NCBI GenBank assembly: GCA_001986395.2
Contig: MQVO02000008.1
Span: 1,364,001 to 1,428,000, forward strand
Length of the DNA: 64,000 nucleotides
Source: Irpex lacteus
Taxonomy: Eukaryota; Basidiomycota; Agaricomycetes; Polyporales; Irpicaceae
Reading direction: 5' to 3'
The notes below the pieces were generated by a model that saw nothing but the letters and a program-made list of their open reading frames with translations, searched no databases and had not been told where the DNA came from. The number at the start of each line of letters is the position of its first letter. Positions within the stretch are counted from its first letter, which is position 1. Position numbers and translations under genes: made by a program. Positions 1 through 10,629 of this stretch are shown here, piece after piece.

Positions 1-237
1 AGTACGCATGATCTGGCATACTACGACTTCAGGACTTCAACAATAAGAGAGTGAGTTGCAAGCGAATCTGACAGAGGACTGAGATTTGATTCAAAGCACA
101 AGAGGCGGCTTTGAGCGAGAGCAGCAAACTATCGCAGCAATAACTGCACAAACACCCGGGACATCGAAGCACATGTGTATAGCGAGCTCGTGCGGCGTGA
201 ATCTCACGACAGCGACTCGGAGTGGGACAATCTTCGA

Positions 238-1264
238 CTACGGCTCCTTGCTCTCCTCTGCGTCTCTGGACAAGAAGTCCCCCACAACGTCGATGAATCG
301 CTCCCTTTCTTCGTAATGCGCCATGTGCGCCGACTCAGAGAAATGTACCCATTTGATCCTCTTCACACGGTTGAAAAATGCAGACGTGCAGCTATCCTGT
401 GCCGTATCGTACCTGCCGTTGATGAGAAGGACGGGAACATCGATCGCGCCCAACCTGTCGAGCACAGACCAGTTCTTCAGAGTTCCCGTCACATACCATT
501 CAGAGGGACCCCACCTATAATGCTGAAAGTGAGTGACGAATCGATGCAACTAGCTTGTTAGCAATCGCTTACAATGACTGGTATGCCGTTGGATCTCTAG
601 CAAGCTCATCCAGACCGTCCTGAACATCGGCCGGGAATGGATGGATGCGGCACAAGAAGCGACCATAATACTCGTCCATGGCTTTCTTGTACTCCTCACC
701 GTCCGTCGTTCCATTGTCCTCGCACTTTTTTAGGACGTCTTGGACATTGCTCGGTAATGTCTTCCTCAGCGCATTCTGCGCCACGAGCCAAAGCTCAGTG
801 GATGCTGGCGACGACCATATGACGTACTTCCTCAATCCTTTTGGCTTGCCAGCCGCGAAGCTCGAGCCGAGCATTCCTCCCCAGGAATGCCCAATGACAT
901 CGTACTGGCGACCATCTGCATTGAGCCCGAAGTGATGCATGAGGTTATGGAGCTCTGCGAGGAAGAGATCTTCGTTCCAAAACTCCTCGCCTACTCCCGC
1001 CTTCTCTGGCAGGTGAGTAGATCGTTTACAACCGACTTGGTCGTATTGGATAATGGGAATACCGTACTTTACGGTGAGGTCTGAGAGGATGTTGTACGCT
1101 TCTGCACCGACGGCTGGTCCTCCATGGAGGATGAAAAGGGGAACGGAAGTGGGTGTGAGCACGCCGGTGACTCTGTACCAAGTCTTTAGAGGCTTTCCGG
1201 CCGCTGGATAATCGAATGCCGCCTCGCCTTCGATGAAATTGGGGAGGATAGGACTGGAGGACAT
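238..1264 (-). CDS. S33-type alpha/beta hydrolase (proline iminopeptidase / L-amino-acid amidase-like), copy 1
   Basis: Two exons are read on the minus strand, 1264-573 and 514-238, joined by a short intron (GTAAGC donor, TATAG acceptor) and giving about 322 residues. Start to stop is collinear with the plus-strand paralogue at 9344-10369, which supports the model. The oxyanion-side motif HGGPAVG, the nucleophile elbow GHSWGG (catalytic Ser), the acid in NGRYDTAQD and a late His in ESAHMAHYEE form a complete S33 catalytic set. No signal peptide is visible, so the enzyme is probably cytosolic. The family releases N-terminal proline or hydrolyses amino-acid amides and esters; the actual substrate cannot be read. 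It sits in inverted orientation to its paralogue about 8 kb away, with a UstYa-type gene between them, so a role in processing a small peptide or amide is possible but inferred. Confidence 0.85.
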
Positions 1265-1888
1265 GGTGAGTGTTGCTGCTTCGCTTGCGACGTGATTTCA
1301 GGCTATCGCTATTCGTCAGTGGATGCAGAATCTCTGGAATTACTATATGGATTAAACATCTGCTAAATGTCCGCCACAGGAAATCACACGTCTGCGTAAA
1401 GGATGGCAAGATGCGAGGACAGTGCGATCGGATGTGTGGCGTCGTCGGTGAACGAGCAAGGTTCTGGTGTTAAGGTTCAATTCACATACGCCTTGAGCTG
1501 TGAAGCTAGCTTCAGTTCTAAGTAACCGTTCATCCGAAAAGGTACATATCTCCATCTCCCGAGGCCCTGTTTGATATGATGGTCGAGGCCCAACGTACGA
1601 CAGTTTCAACTGTCGAATTCTACCTACGTTTAAGGTGGTATCTATACCCGGGCGCTCCGGACATCTAAGATACTGTGAGTTCAAGCAACACAATCTCCTC
1701 CATCTTCGTCCGATTACGGTCTAAATCACATCGTACAGCATGTTCACGAATAATCTGTTGAACCTTAGCATGAACATGACACTCCTCCGTGGTCTACGGA
1801 AAGCGGGGTTGCGCGGATTTCCTTGGTTGTATCCCTATGATAAGTATCGCACATGGTATGGGTATGGTATAGTACTAGTACTTACTAC
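1265..1888. other. Intergenic, no gene seen
   Basis: This stretch lies upstream of the minus-strand hydrolase and before the duplicated block. Open frames here are short and show no family motif. The proximal part presumably carries the hydrolase promoter. Confidence 0.5.
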
Positions 1889-2765
1889 ATAATTCACTAA
1901 CGCTGCGTTCGCAGCTAGACCCGCTACCCGGCTTTCGTTCAGCAAGGTAAAGAATGGGGAGTTGAATCGATGTACGCTGAACGTATACGGGCGCACATCG
2001 CTGCAGGCCTTCGCGCCTTCGGCGCTCCGGCCAGCAGCTTTGTGCGCCACTTACTCAGGAAGCATCGTGAGCGAGCAACGAAACAGATAAATTACCAAAA
2101 CCATTCCAGCAGATACTGTGGGCAAATTTATTGCCTACGACAACCACAAGGTGTTTTGTATTTCGTCAGTACTGAATGTAGTACTAAGTACCCGCAGTAT
2201 GCACTTCCAACTTGAAGCTTCTTCGCAAGGTTGAAGACAGCAAGCGCCGCAAAACAGTCACGTGAAAATCACGCCATTTTCTCGGGAAGTCACGAGCGTG
2301 CAGAATTCGTGTTCGATAATTTACTAACGCTGCATTCGCAGCTAGACCCGCTACCCGGTTATCGATTATCGTTCAGCAAGGTAAAGAAAGGGTACTTGCA
2401 TCGATGAACGCTATACGTGTACGGGCGCACATCGCTGCAGGCCTTCGCGCCTTCGGCGCTCCGGCCAGCAGCTTTGTGCGCTACTTACTCAGAAAGCGTC
2501 GTGAACGAGCAACGGAACAGACAAGTTACCAAAATCATTCCAGAAGATACTGTGGACCAGTATATTGCCTACGACAACCACAAGGTGTTTCATATTTCGT
2601 CAGTACTGAGTATAGTAAGGACCCACAGTACGCACTTCCAAGTTCTTCGAATTCCAAGCATCGGCAAGGTTGAGGTCCTTGAGGACAGCGAGCGCTCAAA
2701 GCAGTCACGTGAAAATCACGCCATTTTCTCGGGAAGTCACGAGCGTGCAGAATTCAGGTTCGATT
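1889..2765. repeat. Tandem direct duplication, two diverged units of about 430 bases
   Basis: Unit A (about 1889-2315) and unit B (about 2318-2765) run collinear from a shared start (ACTAACGCTGC, then TTCGCAGCTAGACCCGCTAC) to a shared end (TTTTCTCGGGAAGTCACGAG followed by CGTGCAGAATTC). They differ by scattered substitutions and small indels. One frame is open across the middle of both copies and reads DTVGKFIAYDNHKVF in A and DTVDQYIAYDNHKVF in B, with mostly conservative changes, which hints that the unit derives from coding sequence. Upstream and downstream of that stretch the frames are interrupted. I do not recognise the peptide. It could be a decayed gene fragment or the end of a mobile element. 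Confidence 0.7.
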
Positions 2766-2867
2766 TCGCCAACCCCTACAACCCAAAGACCCACTACCCA
2801 GAGGGTAGCGGGAATTTCGCCAACCCCTACAACCCAAAAGACCCACTACCCAGAGGGTAGCGGGAAT
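2765..2867. repeat. Two tandem copies of a 51-base repeat
   Basis: The unit begins TTTCGCCAACCCCTACAACC and ends with CTACCCAGAGGGTAGCGGG, whose CTACCC/GGGTAG arms are an inverted repeat. The second copy has one extra A in the AAAG run, so the two copies cannot both be read in the same frame. Copy 1 reads FANPYNPKTHYPEGSGN and copy 2 shifts to another frame. The frame break argues against a repeated-core precursor peptide in this allele. Confidence 0.75.
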
Positions 2868-3392
2868 AGATGGATGTCGGTCCAGGCTGTGCGATAACTA
2901 TGATAACGCGATAACGTGATAACGCACATCTATGTAATACCGAGAGCAGCCCAGGAGGCATCCTGCTTGAACACAACTTTATATGTTTGTGATCCGGTTT
3001 CCTTTGACGTACTGAGTACCAGTGGACTGGTATAATAGCTTAACATATCATTGGCCCTGTTAGGCACTTCCGTTACAAGTGCATAGTGCCATATTTATTC
3101 CTTAGCCAAGTGTTACGTTAACTTCTGTACGTACGCTTTTAATAGTCTCTAGCACTGGCACACTGTTGTACTGACGTTTCAACAGTCAACTTGGTACCAA
3201 TAAATAATATTTGCATAGAAGACAGCGCATACTTGTTGATCAAGGTGAACTATTGTATCAAACCACCGCGTACTACTATGAACAGCCTTGAAACGTAACT
3301 ATCAGTACTACATGCTGAGACTATTCAGACCAGTAGTAGCGAGTAGGACGATGGACGGCCAATCACTTCAACACTACACATCACACGACATA
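2868..3392. other. Intergenic, no gene seen
   Basis: A short run of GATAACG-type repeats lies at 2892-2925. The rest is AT-leaning and without supported coding sequence. Confidence 0.5.
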
Positions 3393-4685
3393 TTACTCAT
3401 TCTTTACAGAAATAGTTGCCATCTCCAGATCCTGGCCCAAGACTCCCTCCTGCTGATCCTTCGTAGACCCATTGAATCCCGTGTACGACGAGGCCGCGTC
3501 TGTCTGCTCGAGTGCCACGACCGCAGTGCTGCTACCCTTTGCAGATGTGGAGATACCGATACGCCTCTCTTGGATCAATGTCTTAGAGGACGAAGGAGTC
3601 TCCCTCGAACCACGAACTGCAACGCGAATCGAGCTCATATCGGGCTGCGTGGTAGCAGTATTGACGTTCCAGCACTTTCCTTGTGCAACTCGGAAGATGA
3701 TCAAATAAGTAGCGATGACCTGATAGAACGATTTGAGTGTGCTGAATCGAAAGTGAACATAAAGGACTGACCTGTACACCGCCAAGGGGAGAGAAGAAAA
3801 GACCGTTGAGAGGGTTGTTGAGGGCAAAAGGCACGAGAAACAATAGGGAGAACACTGAAAAAATGGACGCCGATTCGACGATCATGGCAGCAACGCTGGT
3901 GTACTGACGACCGTGACCTTGGCCTAGGACGGAGACAATGTGCCTCCGGAAGAGGAGGAGGCGCAAAACAATTGCTATGGTCAATAGAATGTTGAGGGAG
4001 AGGGAGAGGGAGAAGAAAGGGATCGTCCAGTTTATCGCGCCAGCGCTCGACCAAGGAGAAAACACAAAGTCTTGCAGCAACCACATTATACCGGTCACTG
4101 AGATGTTGTACGTTATAGCTCTGTCACTGATGAACGAGCAACGAAGAGGTATATTCACGTACCGAAGGACCCAAGCCACAAGAGGGAGGGTATTATCATG
4201 ACGTAGTATCTTGGAATTGCTAGACTGTTGAAGATGATATAGAAGCGCCAGACCTACCACATACAGTCAGCGTCGAGAACTACAACTTCTTAGCGTTTCG
4301 CGCAGCTTACCAACAGCCCATCGCATAGCCAGGTCGAAATCATGGCGCATACGTTGCCAAGCTCGTCAATAGGAATAGTAAACTCAACCTCTGAGTATGC
4401 ACCAGGACCGCCTGGGAAGTTTCGGTCGTCAATGAATGCCAGCTGCGTGAACTGCGCGTCCGACGCCATGAAGAGGGTGCCAAGGATGAAGAGAACGGAA
4501 ATGAAGACGAGCAGGGCGTACTTCTGCATGGCAGGAGTGCCTGATTTCTTCTTCCAGAGTAGCCAGAACGTCATCATGAAGAGTGGGAGTTGAGCACCGT
4601 ATGCCACCGCGGTCAGAACGGTGCCCTGCAAGAAGGCTTTCTCTGTGAATATCTGAACACTTGTCTCGTTGAGTGGAGTCGCCAT
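3393..4685 (-). CDS. Agaricomycete-type seven-helix membrane protein
   Basis: The model starts at 4685 (MATPLNETSVQIF). Exon 1 is 4685-4311, exon 2 begins at 4253 (VWRFYIIFNSLAIPRYY), and further exons run to the stop at 3393. Seven hydrophobic segments follow in order: TAVAYGAQLPLFMMTFWLLW; ALLVFISVLFILGTLFMA; a third around STWLCDGLLVWRFYIIF; a fourth near MIIPSLLWLGSF; PFFSLSLSLNILLTIAIVL; VESASIFSVFSLLFLVPFAL; and a seventh ending VIATYLIIFRVAQG. A Ser/Thr-rich cytoplasmic tail of about 100 residues follows. The layout fits a large uncharacterised plasma-membrane family of mushroom fungi with a conserved W-R-x-Y-I-I segment after helix 3. Function is unknown; a sensor or receptor role is only a guess from topology. 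Confidence 0.75.
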
Positions 4686-6149
4686 TTGGAACTCTACTGA
4701 GGTAGGCGGTCAGGATAGTATGCACACTAGGGAGACTGATGGAGTGGCGTACTGTCTCGGGCTACGAGTACTACTAGTACGAAGCATGGCGAAAGTATAT
4801 TTAAACCATCCATGGGAACAGTGACCGATATGATTACGCCACATGGCCTTGTGGTAAAGGGATCTATACTGATGAAGCTCTATTTCAGTACTGTGGCGCT
4901 GCCTACAGCAACACGTCGACGTCAAATAACCGACGTGACACCGTGTTATCACGTTCAAACGCACCTAATTATTGTTTGTTCGTACTACGTGTGGTTAGGA
5001 TAGGCACAGTATTACCTTTCACGCACTCACTTGGGAAACGGCTGCGCTACATTTAGCGTTCGAGTCATCGATACACTGCTTGCAGCTACACCTTTACGTA
5101 TGCACGCGACCTAACGAATCGATACTATCACCGGAGCAGTGGTTGCACGATGGTCAATGTGAAATTATGTATTCGAGTTGGTCAGTTGAACAGAACAAAA
5201 AAGAAAATAGCATACCTCGCAGCGGATATCTGAACAGTCGGTGATATCTGCGAATCTGGACGCAGACCAGTACATGCGGTGCGGCTGTGGCATTCATCAG
5301 CCGCACTCAGCAATTGCTATACCAGTACGACAGCGTCATAAATCAAACCAAGAAATCATGTGTTGGTTCTAACCTTGACGCACCAAATATGCCGTCTCTG
5401 AAGCTACTGCATGTTATATCGACTCCGTCCAGTTGCGGAACTAGCTATACTCTGACAGGATTTGTAGCTAGAGCCCATCCTTCTTAAGATGCTCTGCTCT
5501 CAGGCTTTCATCACTGGCACATGTCATAAGTCTCGTCAAACGGCGCATCTGCCACGCTGAACGTATTTCGCTGTAACTCACCTCGCTGGTAGCCACGCCA
5601 CATGACATGGATGCGATTCGAGCAGCGTACCGAGACCTCGGTAGCTCTGCAGCTTCAGTACCGCATGCATCTTATCTTGAGTGATAGACGGTGGATGAGA
5701 AGAGAGTTGACCATATCTAGACGGAGAGCGCCGTCCCATAGGAAATGTATTTCAAATATCAGCTCTGAGAAAACTTAGCCATGATGTTGGAACGCTTCCG
5801 CACATCACGCGTACGGGCATTTTCCGAGTCACTACCCCTTGGACATATTGCACGACTTTAGGATGCAGTTCTCGAATTCAAGCATACACCATTGAAATCA
5901 TAGCGACGATGACTGCTGTAATTTTTCTACAAATAATTCCGATCCCCGAAATCCATGTGCCCAACCTCCTCAATACCGATACTCTTACACCAACTATGAG
6001 CATAACAGTAGCTAAACTTGAGGCTTGCTCTTATTCGCTTGTGTGATAGTAGACTAGTATGACAAGCCCATGTGTATGGGAAGAAATGATTTCGGAAGGC
6101 ATAGTAGGTCAGTGTCTGGAGTGACGTGTGAGTATTGAGTAGCACTCAC
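4686..6149. other. Long intergenic region, no gene seen
   Basis: All frames are short and lack family motifs. The right part (about 5930-6149) lies downstream of the truncated UstYa-like exon and was searched for its missing HxxHC exons; none was found. Confidence 0.5.
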
Positions 6150-6447
6150 GTCTATGGCGGGATGCATTGCTAAGCCCGTCGTATTGGTCCGCTCTGTTTA
6201 GCTCCATGACGTCCGATGCTGGAAGTTCGTCAAGCAACAGCGTGTGCAGCTGGCTACTGATCCAAACGTTTACACCAGCCAACACGACGGTGAGCGCAAG
6301 AAGTAGGGCACATGCGAAGCGAAGGGCAGCCGATGGCATGTTCCCCCGACGAGGCGGGGGTGCATCTTCGTCGTATAAGATAGGTTTTTCCTCCTCAGGG
6401 TAGAGGAAGGATGTTTCGGCGATGTTGAGAGGCTGGTAGCTGGTCAT
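6150..6447 (-). pseudogene. UstYa-like (DUF3328) first exon only, probably broken gene
   Basis: The exon starts at 6447 (MTSYQPLNIAETSFLYPEEE). It has an acidic/proline-rich cytoplasmic head, then one transmembrane helix (LRFACALLLALTVVLAGVNVW), then a lumenal stretch containing RADQYDGLSN. This head-helix-(P/A)DQY-x-GL order is how basidiomycete UstYa-family proteins begin. A donor (GTGAGT) closes the exon at 6150. The catalytic HxxHC motifs expected in later exons are absent from the roughly 650 bases examined downstream on the minus strand. It is divergently oriented to a second, apparently complete family member at 6762 and shares the 314-base spacer with it. Alternative: the missing exons were too diverged for me to see. 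Confidence 0.55.
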
Positions 6448-6761
6448 TTCTGGGGGAGCAGGGGTCTGAGTTCAGGGCCTATGGTGGGTTCATATAGCCA
6501 TGTAAGATGGCGAGGTGACGAGCTTCGACAGATTGAACACTAAGCGCTAGATGAGAGGAAATGGAACCAAGATGTCAGCCACATATGTAGACGATGGGAA
6601 GCACAAGGCGTGATATCTCGGAGTTTTTCTCTATTCCCAAGAGTGGCCATGGCCCATAAGTCTGAGAAAGCAGAGCAATTAACGCCCTAAACCAGCCTAT
6701 ATAGTAAGAGGTGCGTGCACCACAGCGTAATGTCCTTGCTCATCTCGTCGCACTTACTATC
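6448..6761. promoter_or_regulatory. Shared divergent promoter region of the two UstYa-type genes
   Basis: The 314-base spacer lies between the two divergent first exons, with TATA-like runs (CATATAGCC near 6491, TATATAG near 6697). Co-regulation of the pair is inferred from arrangement only. Confidence 0.4.
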
Positions 6762-7483
6762 ATGTCCAATATTTCCGCAAAGACCTTGCGTTGCGCGCTC
6801 ATTCTTCTCGGAGTCTTGTTGTGCCTCCAAGTTTTAGAGCTTGTCTCTAAGCTCCGCATGCTTGAAAGGCTTCATCGCACCTTCCATCCGGAGTCTATTG
6901 AGTACAGTAGGTGACCCCAAGTATCAGATGAGTCTAATTAATGAGCTGAATTACGTGGATAGCCTACATGAACGGCGACCATCCTGAAGCTCTCCCTGTG
7001 CATATCAAGCAGGCGGCAATGAACGTTGAGTGGCTGGACGATGAAGTATACGGTCTATACGCACAAGACGACTGGGAATCACTATTCCCCAACACGACAG
7101 GGTTTGTGACCCTCGGAATACCCCCCACCGAGTTCAACCCCAACTCTACGTCGGGTTACACCCCACACGTATTCTGTGTCACCATGTATCACCAGCTGCA
7201 CTGTCTTAATGTGTTCCGTACCTCCTACACCTCGGCAAAAGCCAACGCCTTGGTCTGGCCTGGAAATGGAACGTGGTACGACTTCCATCTCAACCACTGT
7301 TTGAACTACATGCGACAAATGATCCTATGCGCCGCCGACACCACTCTAATGCCCGCCACAGAGCTCGATCTGTCTTTCGGGCTGGGAAGATACGAAGCGA
7401 GCAGCGACGGGGTTGTGCATAGATGCAGGGACTGGACGCAGGTGCGGAGGTTTGTCGAGCAGCACAGGACTCCTCTATTTTGA
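6762..7483 (+). CDS. UstYa-type (DUF3328) oxidase-like protein
   Basis: Two exons are read, 6762-6906 and 6963-7483, giving about 221 residues. The N-terminus is a single membrane anchor (LRCALILLGVLLCLQVLELV). The body carries both family hallmark motifs: HQLHC in MYHQLHCLN, and HLNHC in FHLNHCLNYMRQMILC, the spaced HxxHC pair thought to bind metal. In ascomycetes UstYa proteins act in the secretory pathway on ribosomal peptides (ustiloxin, phomopsin) or other small molecules, making oxidative bonds, chlorinations or hydroxylations; the reaction here is unknown. The splice rebuilds EYTYMNGDHPE, matching the Y-x-Y lead-in seen in the family. An in-frame upstream ATG exists at 6711, but 6762 puts the helix close to the N-terminus. 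Neighbours are S33 hydrolases. No repeat-bearing precursor peptide with Kex2-type KR sites was found nearby. Confidence 0.8.
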
Positions 7484-9343
7484 TGGAAGCAGTGGTTGAA
7501 ACGAGAGTGTTGGTTAAAATTTGTGTAGAAATAGTATCCATTCAGTAGTACGTCACCAGCTGTTATACTTACACCATCATAGTATTCTTTGGCCTTGCAG
7601 TCGTGGCTTCGCGATCACTTACGAAGTGGTAGAAGTATCAGTGTAAGCACATTCCGTGAGCATTAGGACTCACAGAAATGATGCGCCTTTTCTTGGAATT
7701 AATGCTCGCGCAATTCGATGACACGACAATCCGAGTGAGATTCGAGCCGTAGTCTCGGAGCGCCGCTTGGACCTGCCCGATTAGGAGACGGAGTGCGAAA
7801 AAGACAAGAACGGGTGCGGTCTTCGAGCTGATCGTCGGGAGGTGAAACCAAAAAGGTGATGCCGCGTCGGCCGTCGTAGGAGATTCAATATGAGGCCGAC
7901 GGTGGGCTGATACAACCTGCTCCGCTACCACCATGTCCTCCGGCCCATATGTGAGTATGATGCCTTGCTTTTCACTAGTTTCTTCCCTGATTTAGGCTAC
8001 TTAAATTACAGATATTAGCTGCACGAGACGAGATATCCGCCTTAATGACTCCTCGTGGCTGAGGATGGGAAAGGATAACTCCACTGTCCAGAAGGCAGGG
8101 CCTCAAAATTTGATGTGGTAGCTACAACCTACCTGTTCATACCTCCTGAGAAGCATGCCAGTGAGCCTTTTATTGCTCGCAGGCAGGAAAGTAAGGGTCT
8201 ATTATTGGAAGAATAACGACGGCGTATGCGTGCTATAGTACTCACGATCTGGAGAAAGAAGCGCGGAAAGATAGAACAAAACGCATCCAGAATGTACAAG
8301 ACTAGCAGACAGTTATCAATCACGAGTACAGGTCAGTGCAAGTATCTGTCGTACTCATTGACAGATATAAGTTCTAACTGCAGAAATTCTAGTATGAAGC
8401 CAAACAAGTTAGGGTACGGTGAGACGCAGTTACCTTTGCTCAACCGAAGATAGGAATCCCTCCGAGTTTCGCAGCCTAAGGAACTGAACGTCTCAGGGTG
8501 CGTCTCTGCCTTCAACCTCTATATACAATGTTTATGATAATGTTCTAGAATGGGGGAGAGTTCTCCCTAAACTTGAGGCACCTCGACGGCAAGGCAAACT
8601 TAGTATGTTAAGAGAGGACGGAAATCCGAAGAACCTAATACAAGGTACGATAATATATCACGCATGGAGTATCGATAAAGCCTAAGCGTGACTAGTACCG
8701 TGAAGATCTATTATACATTTTGCTGCTTTTTAGGAGTACGTATGATGAGCTAAACAGTGACTCTTCGACTTCCTAAAGCACTCAAGCGCATCAATTCACA
8801 ATTACCTTCCTGAAACTTGACTGATCCCGCAACTTAACCTTAGCTAAAATCGTGAAGTTCTCCCCGGCACCAGGAAACTTGAATAATGCCCCGTATGTGT
8901 CACGAAACACAGCGTCGAATCGTCAACCAACACTGATGTAATATTATCCCTCTGCTACTTCCAACGTTCGCCGGTGCACTCAACTCCGGACTCCAAAACT
9001 GCGATATCAAGGGTGAGAATACACCACAATCATACAGTCTCACTTGTGATTACCAACGCGCGCCGTGTATTCGGATTATGGCGGCGTTGTTGCCGACCGC
9101 ACACGCGCATAAGGTAGTTTCGATTGGCTGGTCTAGTGGACCTCTACTGCGTTTGAAATGTAGTTTGTAAGCTCCGACTGATCTTCACGATATCAATGAG
9201 GCTCATGATCATGAATATAGCTCTTACCCGTACGGTTGCTGTCAGCAGTTTGGCGACCCAACTAAGCATTGATTAGGTATTTAACTAGCACACACAAGAT
9301 CCACGACGTCAGAAACCCCATTAAACAACTACTCTTCCTTACG
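7484..9343. other. Long intergenic region without an assignable gene
   Basis: A 98-codon open frame on the minus strand (7934-7638) has a hydrophobic stretch (KTAPVLVFFALRLL) and a polybasic SKKRR segment, but matches no family I can defend. The rest contains only short frames. I see no signal peptide followed by repeats, so no UstA-like precursor. Confidence 0.45.
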
Positions 9344-10369
9344 ATGTCTTCAAATCCCACACTTAGCATCGCCGAAGGCGAGGCACCATTCGAATATCCT
9401 GCCGCCGGTAAACCTCTCAAGACGTGGTACAAGGTCACCGGTTACTTGACGCCAACGGCCATTCCTCTTATCATCCTCCATGGTGGTCCCGGAGTTGGCT
9501 CTGAAGCGTACAACATCCTATCTGATCTTACTGTGCAGTACGGCATCCCCATCATCCAATACGACCAGGTCGGCTGCAAGCGCTCGAGCCATCTTCAGGA
9601 GAAGTTGGAAGCAGGCGAGGGTTTCTGGAACGAGGAGCTCTTCATTGCAGAGCTAAACAGCCTCATCCGTCACTTTGGTCTCGATGCCGAGGGACGTCAG
9701 TACGACATTATAGGGCACTCTTGGGGTGCCATGTTTGGCTCCTCATTTGCAGCACTCAAACCGAAGGGGCTCAGAAAGTTCATCGCGTGGTCTTCAGCGC
9801 CTTCCCTTCAACTCTGGATCGAGGCGCAGACCGCGCTGCGGAAGACGTTGCCGCAGGAGATCCAGGATGTTCTGGATAAATGCGAGAAGGAGGGGGCGAC
9901 GAACAGCCCCGAATATCAGGGTGCTATGATGCAGTTCTACGGACGCTTCATGGTTCGTCTCAACCCACCACCAGCCGAGATCTTGGACGGGCTGGCAGAA
10001 GTAGGGAAAGATCCAACTGTATACCTTGCGCTGTACGTCTCCTAACTGAGTGTGCGGCACAAGTTACTGATTCTTGAATTAACTTCTTGGTGTGTTAACT
10101 TCAGGTGGGGAAACTCAGGGTGGGCGCCGACTGGACCTCTCAAGAACTGGTCTTCGCTAGACAAATTACCCGCCATCGACATTCCCGTTCTTCTTCTGAA
10201 CGGCAGATACGATCAAGCTCAGGATAGCTGTGTCAAAGCTTTCTTCGATCACTTGACAAAGGTGAAGTGGGTCCAATTTGCAGAGTCGGCGCACATGGCA
10301 CATTTCGAGGAAAGGGAACGGTATATGCAAGTTGTAGGGGAGTTTTTGAGGGACAAACGTCTCGCATAG
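9344..10369 (+). CDS. S33-type alpha/beta hydrolase (proline iminopeptidase / L-amino-acid amidase-like), copy 2
   Basis: Exons 9344-10032 and 10105-10369 are joined by a phase-2 intron at the same place as in the copy at 238-1264. The start MSSNPTLSIAEGE aligns with MSSSPILPNFIEGE of that copy, so the in-frame ATG at 9269 is probably too early. Motifs are HGGPGVGSE, nucleophile GHSWGAMFG, acid in NGRYDQAQD and catalytic His in ESAHMAHFEERER. The two proteins are similar along their whole length, indicating an inverted gene duplication. The protein is likely cytosolic and about 318 residues, the usual size for S33 iminopeptidase-like enzymes. The substrate is unknown. Its promoter side faces the 7.5-9.3 kb non-coding region. 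Confidence 0.87.
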
Positions 10370-10629
10370 TGCATTATCATGTCTTATTGGTGGAAGTGCA
10401 TCTGGGACTTTAAAATCTATCCAGCATAGCCGACTGTAGCATTCCCTATTTTTCTCCATACCACAGTTCGCAATCGGGAATCCGACTTTCTTGCATGCCA
10501 GTGACGAATGTCACGAAACGTGACTGTGACACTTGGGGTAAGGGTCAGTCCGAAATTCAGGAGCGGCATTGCGGCCAATTTTGGACAGTCATCTTCGTGC
10601 AGCACACCACCAGTGGACGACGTCAAACG
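10370..10629. other. Spacer between the S33 hydrolase and the F-box gene
   Basis: The tail of the hydrolase and the head of the F-box gene share 260 bases. No gene is seen. Confidence 0.4.

Noticed and set aside
2417..2897. Ribosomal-peptide precursor with FANPYNPK repeats
   Set aside because: The second repeat is frame-shifted, there is no signal peptide and no Kex2-type KR site. The upstream frame belongs to a duplicated non-coding block.
7638..7934. First exon of a Golgi TVP23-like protein on the minus strand
   Set aside because: The hydrophobic stretch resembles it only loosely and the conserved core that should follow is absent.
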